A DNA stretch of 64,000 bases, taken from positions 1,488,001 to 1,552,000 of the forward strand of contig JASISA010000041.1 in assembly GCA_031771865.1 (NCBI GenBank). The letters are read 5' to 3'. Shown here piece after piece: positions 9,891 to 20,125 of this stretch (position 1 is the first letter of the stretch; every line of letters starts with the position of its first letter). A program made the position numbers and the translations under genes. The notes beneath the pieces were generated by a model. The model saw nothing but the letters and a program-made list of their open reading frames with translations. It searched no databases and was not told where the DNA came from. The DNA comes from Nothophaeocryptopus gaeumannii (lineage: Eukaryota; Ascomycota; Dothideomycetes; Mycosphaerellales; Mycosphaerellaceae).

Positions 9891-10751
9891 CCTTCAAGAC
9901 CTTGCCTAGGCCTTGGGTGTCTGCCGCCATTCGGTTCCTTGCTGCAGGGTCCGTAGTCGTGAGAACTAGTCTATCGGGGACCTTCTTGACTGCGACTACA
10001 TGTGCCCAGTTCCCTCCTTCTGCAGTAAAACGCGAAACAATCCGGGTAGCTTCAGCATCCCTAAGCTCAGCCCTAGTCGCTTCGTTGTCTACGTGAATCT
10101 TGAGGGAGCACGCAGCTCTTTGTGCTTTAATGCTAGACAGCTGGGCTGGCTGTTGGGCTGCGACTGTAGCCCAGGTTGTCTTTAGTCCTAGACTCTGCTC
10201 TATCTTCTTCTGAATCTGTGTAATACTCCGTTGGATAGATTCCAGAGTGGCTTCTGGTTGGTGCGCTTCGTGGTCCGCGCTGCAGTTGAGTGAATCATAT
10301 CCAGAATCATCTGGATTGCCCTCTCTAGTTGGAGGGAGGAGTGTTGACTCTAATGCATCAGTTCAGCTGCCTCATTCTGAATCTTTCAGGGCCTCCCAAG
10401 GTGAGAGGGGACCCTGCTGGTTCTTGTTTACTGCTGCGTTCTTCTCTATACCCCTTCTCTTGGGAGGTTGGGTAGGAAGCTAGATTGATACTCCCTGTAT
10501 CTCTGCCTGTAGTAGTTTCTTCAGTAACCTCTTGAAATGGCTCTAGTCCGTTGTCTGTGCCTGAGGCAGCACAGCCTTGTGCACTAGCCATGCTTGGCAG
10601 AGAATTCTCTTCTTCTAATGCTGAGAATTAGTATTTTCGAGCGCTGACTGCGCACCCGCCAACAGCGGCGTGTAGCCGTGCTTTGGATGCGTATATTGCC
10701 TTGATAGGTTCCGTATGTTCTGAGGTTTTGGTAATGCCGCCTCCCCAAATT
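9891..10751 (-). repeat. Right arm of long inverted repeat
   Basis: This is the reverse-oriented copy of the left arm. It shares the in-frame TAG that corresponds to 8761-8763, so that nonsense change predates the duplication. The short 2-nt deletions shift the ORF1 frame in this copy. Confidence 0.85.
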
Positions 10752-11215
10752 CGTTTCGGTTAATATATTAAATATATTATCTCCTACTTACTACTATAGA
10801 AGATAAGGAACTAATAGGTATAGTAGTATTTAGCCTACTTATATTCTTACGCTACCTCTTTATCCTTATTCTTAGTATCTACCTCTTTACTATCGTCCGT
10901 ACTAGCTTCTTTATTAGGCTCTTCTTCGCTAGGCTCTCGTATACTATTTAGTATCTAATTATTAAGCTACGACTACTACGTAGCTTCCTTATCTTCCTTA
11001 GGCTCTTTAGCTTACTTACGCTACTTCGCTATACGCTTAGTATTTACTTACTAAGACGCTACTATAGCGGTTTCTTCGTTCTCTCGAGCCTTACGCGAGG
11101 CTAGCGCCTTACGCTTTAGTAGTATAGTTAAGGATAGTAATAATAAAGAAGGAACGCGAATTAGGCTTACTACTAACCCTAGACGATACCTCCGAGGCTA
11201 GTTTAAGGTTATAGT
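10752..11215 (-). pseudogene. RIP-saturated repeat fragment, lysine/glutamate-rich frame
   Basis: CA and TG are again nearly absent. On the minus strand one frame reads as a highly charged protein with many TAG/TAA interruptions, for example KRKALASRKARENEE and later EEEPNKEASTDDSKEVD. It could be the continuation of the copia element on the other side of the LINE island, or the C-terminus of another transposase. The family cannot be assigned. Confidence 0.5.
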
Positions 11216-11329
11216 GTGAATAAACACGCGTAGAACGATATATTGCTAACTATTATTACAGTGTAGTGGAGGATTCGGAAAAAGCCGAGTGGGCACGCCT
11301 ACTCGCAATCCATAGTATCAAACACGTGA

Positions 11330-12500
11330 TTATGCGCCGACAGCGTGATGCAGGATCACGCACTGGTCAGGAACAGTCTTTGCATGAGCAATCGCTAACT
11401 TTGGTCTCCATATTGTCATGGACGGGGTATTCTCAATCACTGTGATCACATTGCAATGCGAGCGAGCAAAGTTTGCCGATGTCGTGCAGGTTGTGCCGCT
11501 GCATCCCGCGTTGAAAGACATCGAAGTCAATCAGGGGTGGTCACTGCTTTCGTATTGTGAAATCGCAAGGATGTCGCCGTCGCTTGTGGAATAGATCAGG
11601 CTGAGACTCTCCTTTCCTTGCGGATGTTGACCTCGCACCTTTCGCGTTGGTGACCTATGCGCTTTGATGGATCTTTGCGCGAGGGCTGCCGCAGGTCGAT
11701 GAGCCAGCTGCTCTCTTTCAGAAGCCAAGGGCCGAAGATGTTCGAAAGCGCTTCCGGATCCGAGGCGTGAAGCCATGAGGGCGCCACCTGTAACGCTCCA
11801 GATTTAGACAAGCTATTGTGGGCTGGTGGAGTGATTCTCGAGTATACGATCTTGTTTCACGTTCTGAGTGCTACTTGTCTCAAACCACGAGCGGCGGGTT
11901 TGCTTGGTGATGTCTCGACTGCTCCCCAAGAACAATGGTCGTGGCGGCTGATGAAATTGAATGTCGTCGTTTATAGAGATCAGATACTCCGAGTAGGACA
12001 CAGAGCATTGTATTAGGTGCTACAGCGTCCTGTTGTACGGGCGGCTGTTTCGGAATGGCGAGGCTTGCGCTGGGCGGCTACTCAGATCCTCTTGCAGCAG
12101 ATCCACTTTGAACTGCGAGCGCTTCGCCCTCGCATAGTCATTTTCGACGTCAATGCATCGCATACAACGAGGTGGCAGAAGCGGCCTGCAGAGTGCAACG
12201 TAAACGGAAGCGACGATAAGAATGACCCAAGGTGAGACGACGAGACTCCACGTGATGTCTGGCTCACCTCCTAGCTCAGGCACACCGCAAGTAGGGACGC
12301 GAGGCGTCGTCCACCGACTCGACTAGCTATATGATCCGCCAGATCCACAGCCTTCACGGGCGATCATGCAGCAGGGCGAGAATCGCACCAAAGCGGTGAT
12401 TGAAGATGGTGGTGTCACAGGGCAAAGTCACGATGAGGCTGGTCTTGTCCTCCTCGGGGATATTTGCAATCTAGGCGATTCTTTGAGCTTAAGCCTGATC
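11330..12500 (-). pseudogene. Decayed unknown gene next to the RIP-mutated repeats
   Basis: Several consecutive minus-strand blocks look coding but are split by stops and frame changes. A block near 12465-12360 contains EEDKTSLIVTLPCDTTIF. The block 12283-11813 has a hydrophobic segment (WSLVVSPWVILIVASVYVAL) and stays in one frame, broken by a TAG at 12017-12019. 11776-11330 stays in one frame with one stop near 11531. Composition is ordinary. No family is recognised; the single membrane-spanning-like segment is the only structural clue. The pattern fits an old gene with nonsense mutations, although some breaks could be introns. Confidence 0.4.
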
Positions 12501-14885
12501 TCGAACGGCAGCAACAAGTGTTGCGTGTACCAAATCTCTGTAGCTTGTTTGGCGTGGGCGAATGATCACAGGCAGGAGACGAGCGAAGCGCAGGACCAAG
12601 CTCGTGGAGGATGCGGATGGGCCGGCAAGGCTACAGCCATCACGCTATCACGACCAGTAGAGCGAGAGTGACATCTCTTGCCTCTGGGTGGGCATGCGGC
12701 ATGGTGTCTCATGTTTGTACATCACTCAGGAGCGGATGTGAGGAAGTGAGACGAGTGAAGGTGTGATTGGCTGTCAGGGTTCGCAGAAGTGATCTTCGAG
12801 AAGAAAGCCAAACCGCGCTGAGTTTCCTTGGCGGCACAGCGGAGCGATTTGACGATTTGACTTTGCTGCCGAGCCCGACGCCACACCTCGTGGCTCAGCG
12901 ACACTGCCCTTGGCCTCTCGCTCTGCTCCGACTAGACTCCTCGACATCTCCCATTGGCGACAGCGCTCGATGATCCATCTCCCTTCTACATGATGCCGCG
13001 ATACTAGCTCTCACTCTACTGCTAACGACCCGCGCTGGGCGACGGAGACGGCACCATCTTGGGCTCAGACTGCCAGACGTTGCAGCGCGGACGACTCAGG
13101 CCAGACCGAGTGCATAGCTTGTTGCATAGCTTGTACTGCTCCTTGTCCCAACGCGGCGACGCAGGCGCGGACACCTGTGGAATGGCTGGAGGGTACGCGC
13201 AGCATTTCGTGTTTGCCACTGACTGGCGGATGGCAACAATGGCCCGCAATGAAAGAATCTGCCACCCAGCAGATGCACGGATGCTCCACCACCAGCCCTC
13301 ACCGCGGTGGAGCCTCCTCTACAGCGCCTTCTACTATCCCCACTCTTCGCATTATTACGCACGCCCGCACTGGCCGAAACCAGCATATGGAGTATACGCA
13401 TGGAGAAGGGTCATTTCGCCAGCGAGCCAGGTGCACGCGGTGCGGACTCTGCGGAACCTGATGACGGCGGGATGCTCACTTTGATACGTGCGATTTCAGA
13501 GCCTTTTGCTGCCACAGCCACACCTCACCCCTTCACCCCCGAGTCATCTGCGCAGTAGCATTCCCCCAGATTGCCTTTCGGTGCATATCGGATATGCGTG
13601 TCACAAGGCCGTGAACTCATGCCGCATGTGGAAACGTGACGATCTCGGTCACAGCGCGGTGCAGACTCCTCGCATCAACTTTGGAAGTGGATTCTTTGTC
13701 GACCGTGGGTGTTGCATGTCAGGGCAGATGCCGGCGACCTTGCGGCATTCGAAGGCATGCGTGCAGCTCGCGCGACACTGCGTTCTGGAACGGCGACGCG
13801 CGACGACAAAGTTCCACCCAGCCAGCCTTTCGTTCACCGCTGCAGCTGCTCGCCAGCGTCTACAGAAGGCCTGTAGCTTTCAGACGGGCAGCGACGCTGA
13901 AACCGTCTGCGGAGTGGCTTGCCAGGCGCTTTGCACGCAATCAAGTGAAACAAGCACTCTGGCCTGTCAGAGAATCTCAGCCGTTCGGTCCCCTGCTGGA
14001 CGACGCGGGTCGGCATTAGTGGGTTGGTATGCCGCCCAATGAGCTGCAATGCACCGTCCTGTGGGGCACATACCAAAACTCAAGCCATCGAGCCAGCGAC
14101 CTCCTGCAGGCGCGGCGCCTTGCCTCCCAAGGATGGAGGAGAGAAATAAGTATGCCAGGCTGCCAGTCTCTTCGTGCTGCTTGGATCATCAATCAACTCG
14201 ATTCGTATCGATCTGTCGACTCTCTCCGGAAACTCTCACGCACAAACTCACCTCACATTCTCTTGCTACCCCGGGCAGTAGGAAACGCCACCTGCATCCA
14301 ACCTCTCCCGCCGTCAGGTACAGCCCATCATCGCCCCGTGCAGCCAGCAGTACCACCACCCTCCGCCAACTCGCAGTTCGATACATTTAGTTGCACTTGT
14401 CCGCTGGCCGGAAAGTCACCGAGTTAATCAGTCAATCTTTGCACGCTTCGTTGTCGTTTCGGTTTTTCTCCCGAACCCAAAGGCTGATTCCCGGCAAGCC
14501 CACGAGCTCACACCGTCATTTCACGAAGCCTCTTTGACTGGATCCTGGCTCATCTAGATCAATTGCAATCTAGCTAATATCTTGGACTTTGCGAGCATTT
14601 GCCTGGCTGCAACTCTCGTCTTCTAATAACCTATTGTGCTCGTCCTATTCATCGATACGGACGATTGGATTGTGCAAGGCTGCCTATTGTACGGGCAACT
14701 TCACCTGATATCCTTCACAAGACGACGACCTCCTATTGTTACGACAGTCAATAGGAACGATATCACGATATAAACGCACTATTAATTCATCGACACTTCG
14801 ACCTCATCATCAACCGAAAGCAGCTCATCGACATCCACATTGGAACCAATCTTGATCGATTCCAGTTGACGATATAACCTCAGCC
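12501..14885. other. Long intergenic region and leader of the cyclin gene
   Basis: There is no supported gene in this 2.4 kb. The longest open frame (13488-14042 plus) has non-protein-like composition and overlaps frames on other strands. The last about 480 bp have leader character (runs of short pyrimidine tracts, no ATG-rich stretch) and include a CACGAA element near 14524 that resembles an SCB cell-cycle half-site. Confidence 0.45.
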
Positions 14886-15989
14886 ATGGCCTTTCCAGCG
14901 ACAACCGCAGCGCAGAATGCCGCTGCCTTGGACCACTTCATCTACCTACCGGTCTCGCAGGACATGATCAGCTACCTTGCCGTCAAGGCCTCACAGGTGA
15001 TCCGCTGCGAGGGCCAACAGACATCCACAAACAAGACCCTCCCTCCAACACCGCCTACCACGCCTCCGCAGCAACAGTCTGCGTCGTACTTCGAGCCTCA
15101 GCTTCCTTCATTGGAGCTGTTCATTTCGGCACTGGTAGAACGATCTCATGTGCAGGTGCCGACACTCATGACCTCATTGGTATATCTAGGCAGACTGCAA
15201 TCACGGCTGCCTCCAGTTGCTAAGGGTATGAGATGTACCGCTCACCGCATCTTTCTGGCTGCACTCATACTTGCCGCAAAGAACCTCAACGACTCCTCGC
15301 CAAAGAACAAGCACTGGGCTCGTTACACTGCTGTCCGCGGTTTCGACAGCTTTGGCTTCAGCCTCACTGAGGTCAACCTCATGGAGAAGCAGCTTCTCGG
15401 TCTGCTTGACTGGGATCTGCGTGTTACCGAAGAAGATCTTTACTTCCACTTGGATCCATTCCTTGCTCCCATCCGCGCTTGGCAGCTTCGACAAGCTGAG
15501 AAGCAGCGCATACGTGAGGAAATGGCTGCCATGGAGCAGAGCCGGATTGCGTTCGCCGCCCAGCAGCAACGCCGTGCAGCAATGGAGGCACCGCGGTACT
15601 ACGAGTCTCCACGATCGATGGGCCAGTACACCTATCAACAACCCATGGACTACAACCCATCGTCCTACTCCTCATCGAGAGCACCATCAAGAACACCATC
15701 ACTCTCCCCACCAACCCGAAGCCGGTCATCAGCCTCAAGCTCTTCCGCCGACTCCTACACCTCCTCGTCTTCACCAGTCAGCGTCATGTCCTCCTACGCC
15801 GAGCCGATCTGCGAAGAGCCAGCTGTGCACATTCAGCAACAGCCAGCGCCCATCATCACCCACAGCCTCCCTCTCGAGCACACCGACCAGCAACCGGCTA
15901 AGAAGCAAAAGACCAACATCTTCTCTCGCTTCTTGCCAACCACCCTCAGCCGTCCTCAGCCTCCGACCATTGCTGTCAGCGGCTACTAA
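14886..15989 (+). CDS. Pcl-type (PHO85/G1) cyclin
   Basis: This is a 367 aa, single-exon protein. The cyclin box lies at about residues 75-190: LELFISALVERSHVQVPTL, then TSLVYLGRLQSRLPP, then RCTAHRIFLAALILAAKNLN, ending with LLGLLDWDLRVTEEDLYFHL. This pattern (arginine in RxL-like first helix, AAKNLND, LDWDLRV) is that of Pcl1/Pcl2/PclA cyclins that activate the Pho85-type CDK in G1 and morphogenesis. The C-terminal half is Ser/Pro-rich and low complexity, with a basic KKQKTN segment that could aid nuclear import. The start ATG is in a good context (AGCCATGGC). A long leader precedes it. Confidence 0.85.
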   Translation: MAFPATTAAQNAAALDHFIYLPVSQDMISYLAVKASQVIRCEGQQTSTNKTLPPTPPTTPPQQQSASYFEPQLPSLELFISALVERSHVQVPTLMTSLVYLGRLQSRLPPVAKGMRCTAHRIFLAALILAAKNLNDSSPKNKHWARYTAVRGFDSFGFSLTEVNLMEKQLLGLLDWDLRVTEEDLYFHLDPFLAPIRAWQLRQAEKQRIREEMAAMEQSRIAFAAQQQRRAAMEAPRYYESPRSMGQYTYQQPMDYNPSSYSSSRAPSRTPSLSPPTRSRSSASSSSADSYTSSSSPVSVMSSYAEPICEEPAVHIQQQPAPIITHSLPLEHTDQQPAKKQKTNIFSRFLPTTLSRPQPPTIAVSGY

Positions 15990-17260
15990 AAGTTAATTTT
16001 GCTTCGATGAACTTTTGGACTTGACACTTTTCCTTCGTGCACAATCATGGAATAGACATTCGTTAGTATGGACTTTACTTCACACGACCAAAACGGAGCG
16101 AGCGAGCGAGAAGGCTACTACGGGGAGGAGAGCAAGCGGTGATGATTTGATGACGAACAATGCATGCGGCATGGACACGGGCATGGACTACTTGAAACTT
16201 CTCGGCTGGGCCAGAATGAATTTCGCTACCCTCTGGCCTCACTACTACTACTACTATGGGTACTTTGGGGAGAGTGACTGATTGAGTGTTAAATAGCATT
16301 ATACCACTTTGATGCATTTGCGTGGAATGTTTCCTCGGGGCATGGGAATGATCGGGCAGCTTTGGGAGGAAGCTGTTTTCTCCGAGTCTCATGTGCGATG
16401 TGAGGCAGGCGAAGCATGAGCATGAAGTTGATGAAGGGAATTGAAAAATTCAAGAGGAAACTATAGATTAGCATCACAATACAAACGCTGGATGATGCAA
16501 CTTTGTTGTCTTGATTTCCACTTGCAACCTCACTTGGGCAATTCTCATTTAGGCAACTGTCCTTGCAACAATGCAGCCTCATTGAAGACACTTGCTACAA
16601 GGTCTTAAGTTGAATACTGACTTCGCTTCCTCGCACGTACTGCACTCGTATCTGTGCTCTCCATCGGGAGATTTGATCTATATCGGACTTTGACGTCTCG
16701 GAGTCTGTCTATTTGAGGTCCCATAATGACAACGTCAGGGTCTTGACTTGACTTCGTTGCTGCAGCAAAGCCCATTTCGTGGCTTGAAGTTTCTCTCCAG
16801 TTATAGCAGCTTTCTATCAAGCTGCTCAGACTTTGTCCCGAAATCCGAGATGCTGCCCACGCAACGTCCACTCGTACTGTAAATCTACGCAAAGACCGAA
16901 AGTCTTTTGATACTGAGTTTTGGTATACTTGCAACCCTGTCAGTGACTCCAGATGCGAGGAAGGTGCTGACGAAGTGTCGTATGCTAACTGCCCAATGTC
17001 TGGGCTCTCGCCAAGTTTGACGTTTCCGATGTGTACTTGTTGCCCAATGTAGAACCTACTCGCCCACGGAGTAAGCAAAGACCACGGCCACGGTAGTGTT
17101 GCCGAGCCCAAAGCACTATCACTACCAGGTAACCTGTACAATTGCCTTCTTAGGCAACTCTAGAACTCTCCCGATACCCCGTTCCCGCAAAACATGGAAC
17201 TGCACCACCAGATCGCACACAGCACCACCACCTCCTCCAATACTGCTAATACTTCTTCGA
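15990..17260. other. Intergenic region downstream of the cyclin gene
   Basis: The 3' end begins with T-rich sequence near 15992-16010. A minus-strand frame at 16605-17141 is open for 178 codons but begins without an ATG and lacks recognisable motifs, so it is not called. A GAGCGAGCGAGCGAG simple run occurs near 16096. Confidence 0.5.
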
Positions 17261-18412
17261 TCACCAACTAACAACCCCTTTCTCCCGATCAAACCCACCC
17301 CGCAACTGCCTCTCCGGCTTAACAACCTTCCCCTGCAGCACGGTAAACCTCACCACATTCTCACAATCCTCCGGCCGTATCCTCGCCAGCCAAACGCATT
17401 GTGCCGCTTCTCTCTCTGTCACACCTTTCCCACCAGTCAATCCATCTCCTCCGCCATTCTCCATTTGCTCCTGCACCGTCCTTCTCTGATCTCCTCGTCG
17501 ATAAACCATCATGTTCGCGCTATACTTGTGTCCACCGACATGGGATATGAAGTAGATTCCTACCCCTCCCGGACGCTCGTCGTGTAAATCGCGATAGAGC
17601 CCTAGTGGGCGGAGATGACGTTCGAGTTCTTTGCGGAGGAGGGGTGCGGATTGGCCGCAGCGGGCGTCGCGGGTTGCTTGCGAGCAGAGGAGGATTATGT
17701 ACTTGTGCGGACAGCAGCGGAGGGAGAGGCCTGCTGGGAGATCTTTGGGTGGGGAGGGGATGGGTGTGTGGGGGATGTGGCCGTTGCCGTTGGAGGAGTC
17801 TGAGATGTGGCCATTTGACTGGAAGGATGTTTCTGTGGGGTCTATTCGAGTGGTGTTTGTGGGTGCGGTATTGACTACACTTTGGATGAGTTCGGGGACG
17901 TGTTTGGGCGTGACGTTCTCGATGTATGTGAACGAGGGCATGAGCAGGACTGTGGTGGGTCGGTCGGGTCCGTATGGGCCTACGTGGTCGCCTTTGATGT
18001 CCGGTACGGGTATGTTGCTTGCGCTGAGCATCAATTTCCCTCCGTCGACTTTGCCCATGTGCTCGCCGACTGCTTCCATCACGCTCCCCTTTTCATCCTC
18101 CACTGCTCGTACCCAATCCGTCTTCCCGGTTGCGACTACCAGATGACGACTCCATCCCTTGATCTCGCCGTACAGTCTGTCCTCTTCATCGACGGAGAAT
18201 TTCTTTGGGTAGCTGATGGAGCAGCTTTGGCAGTCGTGCAGGCATTCTTCGCCGTCTATCTCAGGGTTTGTCCGCGTGAAGAGCGCATCGTATCCCTTCG
18301 CTGTGAGGAAGCCATCCGGTCGTGGCTTCGTCTCTGTTGTATCGTTGGTGGGAGTGACAAACTTCTCGTAGACGGAGCGAAACATGGTCTTGGGCTTTGG
18401 TAAGGCAGGCAT
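17261..18412 (-). CDS. AIM32: Aim32/Apd1-like thioredoxin-like [2Fe-2S] protein (sucraseferredoxin family)
   Basis: This is a 383 aa single-exon protein. The N-terminal part has a cysteine cluster (C57, C61, C64 in ECLHDCQSC), followed by a sucraseferredoxin-like domain. The C-terminal thioredoxin-like half carries C243-x8-C252 (CSQATRDARC) and H291-x3-H295 (HVGGH, then KYSANMMVY). CX8C plus HX3H matches the Cys2His2 iron-sulfur ligand set described for yeast Apd1 and Aim32. Aim32 is linked to mitochondrial redox quality control; localisation here is inferred, since no clear presequence is visible. An internal Asn/Ser-rich insert (residues 190-215) separates the halves. An alternative start at M10 (MFRSVYEKF) is possible. 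Confidence 0.85.
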   Translation of the reverse strand: MPALPKPKTMFRSVYEKFVTPTNDTTETKPRPDGFLTAKGYDALFTRTNPEIDGEECLHDCQSCSISYPKKFSVDEEDRLYGEIKGWSRHLVVATGKTDWVRAVEDEKGSVMEAVGEHMGKVDGGKLMLSASNIPVPDIKGDHVGPYGPDRPTTVLLMPSFTYIENVTPKHVPELIQSVVNTAPTNTTRIDPTETSFQSNGHISDSSNGNGHIPHTPIPSPPKDLPAGLSLRCCPHKYIILLCSQATRDARCGQSAPLLRKELERHLRPLGLYRDLHDERPGGVGIYFISHVGGHKYSANMMVYRRGDQRRTVQEQMENGGGDGLTGGKGVTEREAAQCVWLARIRPEDCENVVRFTVLQGKVVKPERQLRGGFDREKGVVSW

Positions 18413-18994
18413 CTTGGCCTCGACGTCTTAGCGCTGGGTCTTTATTCATCCGGGGATCAGATAAAAGTCGGCGGCTTAAATTCCGTCTCCACGAGACTAA
18501 CGCAGTCCAAGACGTGGCTGCTGGGTCATCGGCTCTCGCGCAAGGCACAAAGATTTTGGTCAGCTTTGGCAAGACTCGGGAGAACTGGACGACAGTTGAC
18601 TGTCATTGACTGCTTGCAAACAACGGGAGAAGCGGACAGTTGGAGAATTGAACGTCGATCAGTCAGCTTCATGAAACTGTTTATATCGGCTTTAGCCTCA
18701 TCCTCGGCCGAACCGTTGGCAGGAACAGGCAATTACACCCTCGGACTTCCATTCTTCCAAGCTCCGAGATCTCGCAAGGCATCAACGGCCAGGACATCGT
18801 ACAGGCAACCACGCAGGCAGAATCAGAATCAACTTCTTGCGCGGCGGCCACCTCCCAAAATTCAAGCCCTCAGGATCCCCTAGGCGTGATTGCATTATCC
18901 ACTTCGGCTTCGCAAGTGGGTCTTCACATGCAAACGCAATCCGAGCACATTAACACGCCATGTTCCCTGCATTTCGCTACATTTTGCAGCCACG
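18413..18994. promoter_or_regulatory. Divergent promoter region of AIM32-like and OB-fold-like genes
   Basis: This 582 bp region lies between divergent starts. It has ordinary composition and no supported coding sequence. No specific operator was recognised. Confidence 0.45.
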
Positions 18995-20125
18995 ATGGCC
19001 GCGACACCTCACCAGACTGTCCTATTCTTGACAGGTGCCCCAGACTCGAATACATTGACATGGGATGACGACGAATACCTGGGAAGCGACTTTGAGGCTC
19101 GAGTTCTGCGATACCTGGGACGGACCGAAAGCGAGGATGCAACGACCGTCACAACTCAAGCAACAGCATCCCTCCCTCAAGCAAAATGGAGACATGTGGC
19201 TTTGAAGGAGGAACAGACTCGCTCAGAATCGAGACACAAGAATGAGAGACCTGAGGCAACCCAGTTCTTGCAGACAAGCCAGCAGAATGACCAGGAGCGT
19301 ATGAAGTTCCTGGAGCACTCCCTGGGCATTCTCCAAGACCTCGACTCCTCGCAAATCGGCATACCCGACGACACAACATTGAACGAGACAGCATTTGTAA
19401 CAGCAGTCTCCTTCGACACCAATGCGTCATCAACCTTCTCTTTTCCAACTAGCGACGTCGAAGGATCCATCTTGACTTCCGTCTCCAATGTTTCCCAACA
19501 CCAAACCATCAACTTCAACGGCCCCATCACGGACCTCAAACGAGTCCCCAACGCCTCACACATCCACTCTATCCACCCTCAAACAATGACAATCAACGTC
19601 CTCGCCTCCGTAATCACAGTCTCTCCCACCCGAACAGTGTCCCTCCGCAAACAACCTGGGCGCGAAATGGATATAATCGAAATCCTCCTGGGCGACGAAA
19701 CTCGCGCAGGCTTCTCAATCAGTTTCTGGCTCCCTCTCGTAGAATCGCAGAACCGAGAGTGGAGTAGTAAGAAAGACCATCTCCGCCAACTCATCACTGA
19801 CTTGCGAGGAGGGGATATTGTGCTGGTAACGAATATCGCGTTAGGGGAGTTCAAGGGGAATGTATATGGACAGAGTTTGAGTAAACGAATCACGAGGAAT
19901 AATACTTCCGTGATTGTTGTGCAGGCGGAGGAGATAGTAGTCGGGTTGGACAGGCAGACGATGGCGAAATTGGAGAAGTTGAGAGTTTGGACGGCGAGGT
20001 TTGTTGGGAGGAAGAGAGGGCGAGACGCTGATGATGGTGATGCGGTGGATAGGAGCGAGTTTGGTGGGAAGAGGGTTAGAGAAAGACCGGTTTTGCCGCC
20101 TGATACGCAGCCTGGGGAATTGTAG
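18995..20125 (+). CDS. Unknown protein with probable OB-fold nucleic-acid-binding domain
   Basis: This is a 376 aa single-exon protein. The N-terminal 200 residues are acidic, polar and mostly disordered (WDDDEYLGSDFEARVLRYLG near the start). From about residue 198 to 308 the pattern of beta strands looks like an OB fold: MTINVLASVITVSPTRTVSL, IIEILLGDETRAGFSISFWL, then LRGGDIVLVTNIALGEFKG and SVIVVQAEE. This resembles RPA/shieldin-type single-strand-binding modules. The C-terminus is basic (GRKRGRD and KRVRERP), consistent with a nuclear protein. The start at 18995 lies in a strong context (CCACGATGGCC); the frame is open upstream to 18890 but that part is leader-like. The OB assignment is inference from pattern. 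Confidence 0.7.
   Translation: MAATPHQTVLFLTGAPDSNTLTWDDDEYLGSDFEARVLRYLGRTESEDATTVTTQATASLPQAKWRHVALKEEQTRSESRHKNERPEATQFLQTSQQNDQERMKFLEHSLGILQDLDSSQIGIPDDTTLNETAFVTAVSFDTNASSTFSFPTSDVEGSILTSVSNVSQHQTINFNGPITDLKRVPNASHIHSIHPQTMTINVLASVITVSPTRTVSLRKQPGREMDIIEILLGDETRAGFSISFWLPLVESQNREWSSKKDHLRQLITDLRGGDIVLVTNIALGEFKGNVYGQSLSKRITRNNTSVIVVQAEEIVVGLDRQTMAKLEKLRVWTARFVGRKRGRDADDGDAVDRSEFGGKRVRERPVLPPDTQPGEL

Larger units (their letters stand above)
8354..10751. mobile_element. Inverted duplication of a LINE ORF1 region, island of low RIP
   Basis: This 2.4 kb block of ordinary base composition is embedded in RIP-saturated DNA on both sides. It consists of two inverted arms (8354-9223 and 9891-10751) and a 667 bp loop. 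Both arms carry the 5' region and first part of the same ORF1, pointing inward. Transitions to AT-rich DNA are abrupt at both ends: CGAACGAATTT on the left, AAATTCGTTTCGG on the right. Such a structure could arise by template switching during target-primed reverse transcription or by a rearrangement after insertion. Confidence 0.8.

Noticed and set aside
13488..14042. 184-codon plus-strand open frame
   Set aside because: The translated sequence is rich in Ser, Arg, Cys and Ala with no ordered pattern. Other frames are open over the same DNA.
16605..17141. 178-codon minus-strand open frame downstream of the cyclin gene
   Set aside because: It has no ATG at its beginning, no recognisable motif, and composition unlike the neighbouring genes.
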